Source: Sporomusa silvacetica DSM 10669 (GTDB taxonomy: Bacteria; Bacillota; Negativicutes; Sporomusales; Sporomusaceae). From it: a DNA stretch of 64,000 nucleotides. The stretch lies in assembly GCF_002257705.1 (NCBI RefSeq), contig NZ_LSLK01000113.1, forward strand, positions 1-64,000, in the 5' to 3' direction. Made by a program: the position numbers and the translations under genes. Below the pieces are notes generated by a model. The model was not told the DNA's origin. It was given only the letters and a program-made list of their open reading frames with translations, and searched no databases. Positions within the stretch are counted from its first letter, which is position 1; every line of letters begins with the position of its first letter. Below are positions 52,105 to 58,663 of this stretch, in pieces.

Positions 52105-54408
52105 AGCCAAAACCCCCCAGCTTGGTTACTATTTTCGACGGTAATTCTTTATCATTCTCAGGGGTCAATTTATATACCTTACAAATGGTTGATTTATACG
52201 GAGCGCCATAATGAGTAGGACCGTGTACGCCCATCGTTGTAAGGTTGTTGATGTTGCTATCAAATACCCCAAATAAAGTAGGTTCTGCTCCCTCTTTTTC
52301 CGGGAACCACCAGCCGTGTTCGCCGCGAACTACTTTAGGATCAAGACCGGCATTAAATCTTGCGATCTGTTTGCACTTGCCACGACGATTTTCAAGCCAT
52401 ACCCAGTCTCCTTCAATGATTCCCAATGCTTTTGCTGTTTCCGGGTTGATATCCATCATCGGTTGCGGATGGATTTCACGCATGGTTGGTAACTGTCTGT
52501 GTTCGGAGTGGAAGCAGCCCCACAGCCGGTTACCAGTGGTAAGAATCAACGGATATTCTTTCATAAGTTCCGGTGTGGTATTTGGACCTTCATTTGGTTC
52601 AATATGGAAACCAAGGGAATCAAATCCCCATACATCAAACAAGGTGGAAGTAATTTCATACTTACCGGTAGGAGTTACAAAACCTGGCTGACCATCTTTG
52701 CGGAGCAAGCCTTTTTCGTATTTCTTATAGGTATAATCCCAATCCCACCAGTCTTGGACTTTTTCAACAAGGTCAGCAAAGTCATAATCTACACCGTCAT
52801 CATCTTTAAGGAAATCGTCCAGGAAGTCTACGTCATTATTGTATTGTTCAAAACGGTCAGGTCTGATCCGCTTGCCTAAATCAAGAACAATTTGTTCGTC
52901 TGTTTTAGTGTCTTCATAGGTATCGGCCGCTTTAGTCAGGGCACGTAACGGAGTCCACCATGATCGGAAGCTGTTACGTTCAACACTCATGGCAACAGGC
53001 AAAACCAGATCGGCGCAAGCCACTGCCGTCGGGGTCATGAACAAATCAACAACTACGTTGAACGGTACTTTCTTCATAGCCGCATATACGCGGGGTGCTT
53101 CACCGGCCATATTGGTAATTGGATTGGTTCCTTGCATCCACAGCATTTGAACAGGATACGGCAGGCCGCTTTCCAGGGTTTCCAGAAGTTTATCAGGCGG
53201 GATAAACGGAGTGTAACCCGATTCATGGATAGGAGACTCATAGGTGCCAATCCGCTTTAACAGCATTTCTTCCGATATGTTTTCCAGGCCACTGCCATAT
53301 TTTTTACCACGGTTGTAAGCATACCGCTGTAAAACCATGCCGCCCGGTACGTCAATGTTGCCGGTGATTGCCATTAAATCTGTGATTAAGCAAGATGCTT
53401 CCATGGCTGCCATCTGCATATCAATAGCCAGACCCCATTGAATAGCTCCGTTTTTGGCCTTTGCATACATGCGGGCCGCTTTGATGATCAAATCTTTAGG
53501 AATCCAGGTAATTTCCGCTACTTTTTCCGGTGTATATTCCTGTACTCTCTCGACTAACTCATCAAAACCATATGTCCAATTTTCAACAAAATCTTCATCA
53601 TAAAGTTTCTCATTGATAACCACGTGAAGGATACCAAGAGCAAGGGCAGCGTCAGTACCAGGTCGAATCTTCAGCCAGGCATCTGCTCTGGCTGCCAACC
53701 AAGTCAGTGCAGGAGCTACAACAACTAATTTGGTACCAAGTCTCATCATGTCCACAAGCCAGTGACCAAGGAAACCGTCACCATTAGACACCAGCGGATT
53801 GTTGCCCCAGACCAGAATAACTTCCGGCTTCTTCCATTCAGGACGGGCTTCACGCAGCGGGTGAGTCTGCGAGCAGTCAGCAATCAGGCAGTCACCGGCT
53901 TTAATCAAATTGGCTGTCATCCGTGGTTGATAGCAGGAGTCTGCACTCAGGAAGCCAAAGGACACATTCGGACTACCAAAAATGGTACGCGTGATTACTG
54001 CTGGCTGCCACATAGCGTTACGGCCTGTACCAACCAAGGTAACAATGCTTTCTACACCGTGATTTTCTTTGATGTCATTATATTTGCTTTCAATCAGATC
54101 ATAAGCTTGATCCCAGGTAATTCGTTCCCACTTATTCTCGCCTCTTTCCCCAACCCTTTTAAGAGGCCATTTCAAGCGTTCGGGACTGTACACCTGCTCA
54201 ACCATATTGATGCAACGCAAACATAATCTGCCACGGTTAACCGGAGAATTGGGATCACCCTCAATTTTTTCCAGCTTGCCATTCTTCGTGTACAAAAGTA
54301 CTCCGCAACTGCAGTGACACCCTGGAGCCGTCCATACTGCGGTACGAGTTACGTCATACTCGCCTTCCTGCCAACGGGCTGCCGTTTTGTAAAGCTCTTT
54401 GTTAATTT
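51754..54408. repeat. Duplicated molybdoenzyme-ferredoxin block, copy 2
   Basis: Near-identical to 47166-49820. Visible substitutions cluster at 53707-53720, 53865, about 53963-53975, 54260, 54305 and 54389, all in the 5' part of the catalytic gene. The 3' part shows none. This pattern suggests gene conversion of the 3' part. Confidence 0.9.
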
Positions 54409-54418
54409 CTTCAGACAT
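52091..54418 (-). CDS. Molybdopterin oxidoreductase catalytic subunit, cassette 2 (D235A variant)
   Basis: A 775-aa enzyme that equals the product of 47503-49830 except for one residue that I can find: the MGD-contact motif VVVDPALTW is VVVAPALTW here (Asp235 to Ala). The codon changed from GAC to GCT, two base changes, which speaks against a simple sequencing slip. The Cys34/36/38 region, SCYQPR and the C-terminal MGD motifs are unchanged. Loss of this acidic residue may weaken cofactor binding or reflect a different role. It is followed by ferredoxin, zinc-ribbon and MFS genes. ATG behind GGAGGA. Confidence 0.9.
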   Translation of the reverse strand: MSEEINKELYKTAARWQEGEYDVTRTAVWTAPGCHCSCGVLLYTKNGKLEKIEGDPNSPVNRGRLCLRCINMVEQVYSPERLKWPLKRVGERGENKWERITWDQAYDLIESKYNDIKENHGVESIVTLVGTGRNAMWQPAVITRTIFGSPNVSFGFLSADSCYQPRMTANLIKAGDCLIADCSQTHPLREARPEWKKPEVILVWGNNPLVSNGDGFLGHWLVDMMRLGTKLVVVAPALTWLAARADAWLKIRPGTDAALALGILHVVINEKLYDEDFVENWTYGFDELVERVQEYTPEKVAEITWIPKDLIIKAARMYAKAKNGAIQWGLAIDMQMAAMEASCLITDLMAITGNIDVPGGMVLQRYAYNRGKKYGSGLENISEEMLLKRIGTYESPIHESGYTPFIPPDKLLETLESGLPYPVQMLWMQGTNPITNMAGEAPRVYAAMKKVPFNVVVDLFMTPTAVACADLVLPVAMSVERNSFRSWWTPLRALTKAADTYEDTKTDEQIVLDLGKRIRPDRFEQYNNDVDFLDDFLKDDDGVDYDFADLVEKVQDWWDWDYTYKKYEKGLLRKDGQPGFVTPTGKYEITSTLFDVWGFDSLGFHIEPNEGPNTTPELMKEYPLILTTGNRLWGCFHSEHRQLPTMREIHPQPMMDINPETAKALGIIEGDWVWLENRRGKCKQIARFNAGLDPKVVRGEHGWWFPEKEGAEPTLFGVFDSNINNLTTMGVHGPTHYGAPYKSTICKVYKLTPENDKELPSKIVTKLGGFGYVKK

Positions 54419-54537
54419 GCATTTTCCTCCTTAACTCTTTTTCGGCAACATTAGTTCAATTGTAAGAGTGCTTATTCGATCCTCTCTATTACTTAGAAAT
54501 AAATCGAAAATATTTAATGTTACCATTTTTCTAATAA

Positions 54538-54554
54538 TGCAAAATGTGTGCCAA
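54538..54554 (-). promoter_or_regulatory. Sigma-54 promoter of cassette 2
   Basis: TTGGCACACATTTTGCA on the minus strand, the same 17 bases as the cassette 1 promoter, although the flanks have diverged. The expected start is about 108 bases before the catalytic gene. Confidence 0.9.
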
Positions 54555-54636
54555 CCTACACAATACTTCTCAAACCCCTGTTTTCTCAACACTTTTGGTT
54601 AGTTAGCCACTAATCTGTTTTAATAGCCGACTGCTC

Positions 54637-54673
54637 CATTTAAAGAATCAGTGACTTTTTTCGGGAATTTATT
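54637..54673 (-). promoter_or_regulatory. Candidate activator-binding site, cassette 2
   Basis: On the minus strand AATTCCCGAAAAAAGTCACTG, then ATTCTTTAAATG. It starts 83 bases from the -24 element, and matches the sites at 50046 and 55598. It lies just after the stop of the 74-aa gene upstream. Confidence 0.6.
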
Positions 54674-54703
54674 TTGCTCCAAATCAAAGCGTATTGCAAG
54701 TAA

Positions 54704-54928
54704 TCATTGTGCAGGCTGAGTATTTTCCTTTTCAATTTCCTTTGTGATAAATTCCAATTCTTCCACCAATCTCCCCCGTTGTTCCCTGATCCAGTCCTCG
54801 CCGTGTTCTTGTATGAGACCGGCCGCACTACGTAACACGAACGTCTCCAGTAATTGACCGCCTGGAAGCGAGTCGATCTCAAGCAATTGTAAGAGGTATG
54901 ACAATGTTAGTTTGTTTTCATCATTCAT
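54704..54928 (-). CDS. Small helical protein, function unknown (74 aa)
   Basis: A 74-aa, mostly helical, acidic protein (MNDENKLTLSYLLQLLEID at the start; VEELEFITKEIEKENTQ near the end). No membrane segment or metal motif is visible. AAGGAG sits eight bases before the ATG, a strong site, so I accept it as a gene over the overlapping frame that ends at 54640. It lies between the palindromic repeats and the cassette 2 promoter. I do not recognise the family. Confidence 0.65.
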   Translation of the reverse strand: MNDENKLTLSYLLQLLEIDSLPGGQLLETFVLRSAAGLIQEHGEDWIREQRGRLVEELEFITKEIEKENTQPAQ

Positions 54929-54958
54929 ATTTTTGCTCCTTATATTTGCCTTTTTATA

Positions 54959-55146
54959 AGATAAGACTTGGCTTGTGCCAAGTCCCTCAGGACGCCGGCA
55001 GAAGCCTTAGTCGTTCTTATGTCAACAGAATTTAGTTATAAATTCTGGTAGACTAAGATAAGACTTGGCTTGTGCCAAGTCCTTTAGGACGCCAGCAGAA
55101 GCCTTAGTCGTTCTATCCAGGGAAAGTTATACTTTCCATCTAGAGA
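54959..55146 (+). repeat. Two tandem palindromic elements (repeat family A)
   Basis: Copy one (54959-55020) has AGACTTGGCTTGTGCCAAGT, GGACGCCGGCAGAAGCC and TTAGTCGTTCT, but the end hairpin is replaced by CAGAATTT/AAATTCTG. Copy two (55057-55146) is complete, with CTATCCAGGGAAAGT and ACTTTCCATCTAGA. The spacing is about 97 bases. The units match 22017-22162 and 58051-58145. Confidence 0.85.
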
Positions 55147-55148
55147 AC

Positions 55149-55177
55149 AATTCGCCATTCTTCTAGAATGGCGAATT
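55149..55177. terminator. Hairpin after zinc-ribbon gene 3
   Basis: AATTCGCCATTC and GAATGGCGAATT form a 12-bp stem with a 5-nt loop, followed on the minus strand by GTTCTC. It is homologous to the hairpin at 51486-51520. Confidence 0.75.
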
Positions 55178-55224
55178 TTCGTGCACGTAACCTTACATGG
55201 CACATCGTATGATTTGTCTAAATC

Positions 55225-55365
55225 TTATTTTTGGGGCTTTTCGGCACCGCACTTTTTACATTTCGTCAGTTTTGTGGAATTGAATCCCTTACAGTCAGGG
55301 CACTCCCAAACTAGTTTTTCTGCTAACGGTGGTACAAAACCACCCTTGGCATTAGTTGCTCCCAT
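55225..55365 (-). CDS. Tiny zinc-ribbon protein 3 (46 aa)
   Basis: A 46-aa protein with GGFVPPLAEKLVWE, the ribbon CPDCKGFNSTKLTKCKKCG and the tail EKPQK. The ATG at 55365 follows AAGGAGAGG. It has its own sigma-54 promoter and activator-site region but no molybdoenzyme or ferredoxin gene in front of it. This is either a cassette that lost its enzyme genes or a deliberately separate copy. Confidence 0.82.
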   Translation of the reverse strand: MGATNAKGGFVPPLAEKLVWECPDCKGFNSTKLTKCKKCGAEKPQK

Positions 55366-55498
55366 AAAAATCCTCTCCTTTTCTTGGTTTTAATGTGATT
55401 TAACGTTAAACTTAAGTTTATCAATAGGCCACCACTTTTCCATACATGCTAACGCTAACTCACAACTCATGAGATCTTTCTTGCCAATCTTCTAAGAA

Positions 55499-55515
55499 TG
55501 CAAAATATGTGCCAA
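55499..55515 (-). promoter_or_regulatory. Sigma-54 promoter of the lone zinc-ribbon gene
   Basis: TTGGCACATATTTTGCA on the minus strand is a -24/-12 element, with a start expected about 122 bases before the gene. Confidence 0.88.
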
Positions 55516-55597
55516 TCCTAACGTAGCGCCTTTAAACTCCTGTTTCTTCAATGTTTTCGGATATTTATTCGACACTCCAGCCGATAGTCAACCGGTT

Positions 55598-55634
55598 CAT
55601 TTAAAGAATTACTGCTTTATTTTGGGAATCCGAT
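55598..55634 (-). promoter_or_regulatory. Candidate activator-binding site, zinc-ribbon gene 3
   Basis: On the minus strand GGATTCCCAAAATAAAGCAG, then TAATTCTTTAAATG. It begins 83 bases from the -24 element, as at the two cassette promoters. Confidence 0.6.
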
Positions 55635-55729
55635 TTTTTTACAAACTAAATTTGCCAAAGACAGACACGGCAAATGTCATTACCAGAACTAGTGTTGATG
55701 TTATAGGGACATAAAAATACTACTTCCCG

Positions 55730-55783
55730 TCATACACAATATCTCTTAGCAGAATAAGATTATTGTATATGACGGGAAGTAGA
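55730..55783 (-). terminator. Terminator of the sigma-54 activator gene
   Basis: CTACTTCCCGTCATA and TATGACGGGAAGTAG pair, extended by ACAAT/ATTGT, with a 19-nt loop. On the minus strand it is followed by TATTTTTATG. It isolates the regulator from the zinc-ribbon promoter. Confidence 0.85.
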
Positions 55784-55814
55784 GATTACCGCAAAAATAA
55801 AATTCTTACATTAG

Positions 55815-57842
55815 TTAATCAACATTAATATTATATTCTTTCAGTTTTCTATAAAGCGTAGATTTGCCTATTCCCAGTAAATCAGCCGCCTTAGTTATAT
55901 TATTTTTAGTTTTATATAAGACATTCTCAATGGATATTTTTTCCAATATTTCAATGGTATATACTTCTCCTATATTCCCAACAGCAGCAGTTTGAGCAGG
56001 CTCGCCATTTAGAATTATTGCCGGCAGGTCTTCAGCTTCGATAATTTGATTCTGCGCAGTATTAACTGCATAAACCACAGCATTCTCTAATTGCCGTACA
56101 TTGCCTGGCCAGTTATATTCACTCATTATATTTCGTGCAGATGGGCCTATTGTCGGAACTTCCCACACCATCTTTTCACAGTATTTCTTGATAAAATATT
56201 GACCTAGTAGCGTCACATCATTTTCTCTTAATCGCAGAGAAGGAAGGTTGATTGACAAAACTGACAGGCGAAAATAAAGGTCTTCGCGAAAAAGCTTCTC
56301 CCTTATCATTTGATAGAGATCTTTATTGGTGGCGGCAACAACGCGAAAATCTACCCGTTTATAGCGCCGCCCGCCAACACGCATAACCTGCTTGTCCTCC
56401 AAAACTCTAAGCAAGACAGCCTGTAGTTCCAGCGGCATATCCCCAATTTCATCTAAGAAAAGTGTTCCACCATGGGCTAACTCTATTTTTCCTGGCCTCC
56501 CACCACGCTCTGCACCAGTAAAGCTCCCGCCCTCATAACCAAACAATTCACTTTCAATTAATTCCCGGGGCAGTGCTGCACAGTTTACTGCCACAAATGG
56601 TCCATTGGGTCGATGTTTGTTATGTATGGCCTGGGCGAAAAGTTCTTTGCCGGTGCCGCTCTCACCAATTAGCAGGATATTTTCCGGAGAACTGGCAAAA
56701 CGTTTTCCTAGTGCTACTGCTTTCTTAAATTCTTTGCTCTCACCAATAAGATCGTCAAAACTATAATTAGCTATAGCGCCTGACCGACTGTTTACCATAG
56801 CGTTTACTTTTTCGGCGCTTACCAACTTTATAACCGCTCCGTCTACTTGCCCGGTAGTAGAGTTTACCACTCGAATATTAATCATATAATTCTGCTCAAT
56901 ATTACAGACGCAAAGGCTCTCTTCTATATCAGCATTTTCCCCATCTGCAATCAAAGCCATGAGACGAGACTGGCTGTTTAAAAATTCACGGATATTTCTA
57001 TTCTCTGTTTTGCCCTTCTCCAACCCTAGCATCTGACTGCCTTCTTTGTTTATATGAATTATCTCGCCAGTTGAATCTATGGTAATAATGCCTTCGTCGA
57101 TGACTGCTAAAGTCACTTTAAGCGTATAATTAGCCATCTTTAGCCGTTCATTAGTAATTTGCAGTTGATCATAACTTCTTCTTAATTTTAGTTTATTTTC
57201 AACATCGGCTGCCATGGCAGTTACCAGACCCAGAGCATGTGAATTCAAATTAACAAAAACATCATCATCCAAAGGTTCATTCATTAAATGCTGACTCAGA
57301 ACCATGATAGCAATAATATCACCGTTGTCATCAATTATGGGAGCTGCTGAAGTATTAGAATTCTTAAAAGTTACACAATAGTGTTCCGGCCCGAGCAATT
57401 GCACCGGGCGCCTAAGCTGCATGCTTAATATGTGTGCACAGGTACCCATAGTTTTTTCATTCCAAACGATTCCTGTCATTGAATTGCGTTCTGGAACTAG
57501 CCTTAACAAATCGCCTTCATTTAACAACAGAACGCCATTTTCATCAAACAAATAAATAGCATATCGGGAAGCAAACATCAAGTCTTTCAATTTCACGGCT
57601 TCAAATACGGATTTAGCAACATCAATAAGCAAATGTTCTTTTTTCAAAAGTTTCTCAAGTTGCTCGGGCTCTAAACGCTCTGCGATTATCTCAGTGTAAG
57701 GGCTAATACCCATCGCTTGAGATTTAATCCAAGATTCAGCCACTTCCGGATTAATATGAATACTGCTACGTGGATCCTCATTATCTTTAAAAAATTTTAG
57801 CTTACTTTGCTGTATTTCCAGCCAACGATCTTTTAGCTTCAA
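55815..57842 (-). CDS. Sigma-54-dependent activator (GAF-PAS-AAA+-Fis, AcoR type)
   Basis: A 675-aa enhancer-binding protein. Residues 70-215 look like a GAF-type sensor (GTCAHILSMQLRRPVQLLGPE), and 235-345 a PAS domain. The AAA+ core has Walker A GESGTGKE (393-400), the sigma-54 contact loop GSFTGA (439-444) and Walker B LFLDEI (461-466). A Fis-type HTH ends the protein (NITKAADLLGIGKSTLYRKL). The AcoR/AcxR layout means that a small ligand, not a kinase, sets activity. It is the only such activator in the window and lies beside three sigma-54 promoters, so it probably drives the island. Its start, ATG at 57842, has AGGGGGC. Confidence 0.92.
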   Translation of the reverse strand: MKLKDRWLEIQQSKLKFFKDNEDPRSSIHINPEVAESWIKSQAMGISPYTEIIAERLEPEQLEKLLKKEHLLIDVAKSVFEAVKLKDLMFASRYAIYLFDENGVLLLNEGDLLRLVPERNSMTGIVWNEKTMGTCAHILSMQLRRPVQLLGPEHYCVTFKNSNTSAAPIIDDNGDIIAIMVLSQHLMNEPLDDDVFVNLNSHALGLVTAMAADVENKLKLRRSYDQLQITNERLKMANYTLKVTLAVIDEGIITIDSTGEIIHINKEGSQMLGLEKGKTENRNIREFLNSQSRLMALIADGENADIEESLCVCNIEQNYMINIRVVNSTTGQVDGAVIKLVSAEKVNAMVNSRSGAIANYSFDDLIGESKEFKKAVALGKRFASSPENILLIGESGTGKELFAQAIHNKHRPNGPFVAVNCAALPRELIESELFGYEGGSFTGAERGGRPGKIELAHGGTLFLDEIGDMPLELQAVLLRVLEDKQVMRVGGRRYKRVDFRVVAATNKDLYQMIREKLFREDLYFRLSVLSINLPSLRLRENDVTLLGQYFIKKYCEKMVWEVPTIGPSARNIMSEYNWPGNVRQLENAVVYAVNTAQNQIIEAEDLPAIILNGEPAQTAAVGNIGEVYTIEILEKISIENVLYKTKNNITKAADLLGIGKSTLYRKLKEYNINVD

Positions 57843-58050
57843 TCCCTTGCCCCCTCTTCATCTGCAAATTCTTGGCATTTGCCAAATCGGCGAGACACCA
57901 TTTGCTTACTAACTATCGTATTTACTTTTGCAGCTAGTTTTGTCTGAATATACTCATATATCCGATCATAATATTCCAAGTTTTTACACACCATAAACAG
58001 TTACAGTTCCTGCATACTGTGTTTCTTTTACAGACTATTGCTTTTATACA

Positions 58051-58145
58051 TAAGATAAGACTTGGCTTGTACCAAGTCCTTTAGGACGCCGGCAGAAGCC
58101 TTAGTCGTTCTATCCAGGGAAAGTTATACTTTCCATCTGGATAAA
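58051..58145 (+). repeat. Palindromic intergenic element (repeat family A, typical form)
   Basis: Order: AAGACTTGGCTTGTACCAAG, TCCTTTAGGACGCCGGC, AGAAGCCTTAGTCGTTC, then the hairpin TATCCAGGGAAAGT/ACTTTCCATCTGGATA. It is the cleanest copy of the family and lies between the activator gene and a structured leader-like segment. Confidence 0.88.
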
Positions 58146-58220
58146 AAAAGGGTAGCCTGATTTACCAGGCTTCCTCTGCACAACAAGGCAGAGACGAAAC
58201 TTACTCTTCATACCCTTCGA
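58146..58220 (-). ncRNA. Possible structured RNA ending in a terminator
   Basis: On the minus strand GGGTA (near 58214) pairs with TACCC (58150-58154) and encloses two hairpins, CTCTGC/GCAGAG and AGCCTG/CAGGCT, followed by TTTTTTT. This three-way-junction shape with a T tract could be a small RNA or the end of a leader. It is 440 bases after the aldehyde dehydrogenase stop and not next to any minus-strand start. I do not recognise the family. Confidence 0.45.
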
Positions 58221-58520
58221 TCATCACCCCTATATGGGAAATAATAACTCGGATTTTATCTTGGTATAACCTATTCTTGCTGTTCAAGCAAAATCCTGCA
58301 GAAAATTATTATAATATTTTGATATTTTTCGCGCCTCCACTTTGCTATTTAACAAAAAAGGGTTCGAGTTTCATTTGACTATTTTACCATTTTTATTTCT
58401 TATTAATTGCGCGGAGGAGATGATCTTTGGGAATCATCTTATATAATTCAGAATGAAATGATATTTCTGTTTGACGACAATGCCTCAGCATAAGTACCTT
58501 GCCCCCCATTACCTAAACGT
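58221..58520. other. Non-coding stretch between the activator and aldehyde dehydrogenase genes
   Basis: AT-rich sequence with no ORF that I can support and no clear promoter. TTGAAC and TATACC around 58265-58290 on the minus strand could be a promoter for the possible RNA at 58146-58220, but spacing is poor. Confidence 0.4.
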
Positions 58521-58527
58521 GAAAGAA

Positions 58528-58556
58528 CCCCTGTATAGATTAATTCTACACAGGGG
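58528..58556 (-). terminator. Terminator of the aldehyde dehydrogenase operon
   Basis: CCCCTGT and ACAGGGG form a stem that extends through TAGA/TCTA; on the minus strand it is followed by TCTTTC. A second hairpin with a TTTTTT tail on the plus strand lies at 58612-58635. Confidence 0.7.
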
Positions 58557-58663
58557 CAAAACCATTTTCTATTTTATTATAGTTTCCACAAAATGTTAGC
58601 TTTTTGCAGGGCTCTCCTGACAGGAGGCTTTTTTCCTTACTGTCCGTTGTTGAGTAGAGCTTC

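Noticed and set aside
52091..54418. Calling the 775-aa enzymes acetylene hydratase, catechol dehydroxylase or formate dehydrogenase
   Set aside because: Resemblance is to the broad subfamily only; no substrate-defining residues can be recognised by eye, and no formate dehydrogenase Cys/Sec-His pair is seen.
54640..54882. 80-aa ORF overlapping the 74-aa gene at 54704-54928
   Set aside because: Lower-quality composition (Arg/Tyr rich), no RBS; the 74-aa frame has a strong AAGGAG site.
57860..57910. Sigma-54 promoter upstream of the activator gene (TTTGGCAAATGCCAAGAATTTGCA)
   Set aside because: The GG and GC spacing does not fit -24/-12; the text is mainly the TTTGGCAAATGCCAA palindrome.
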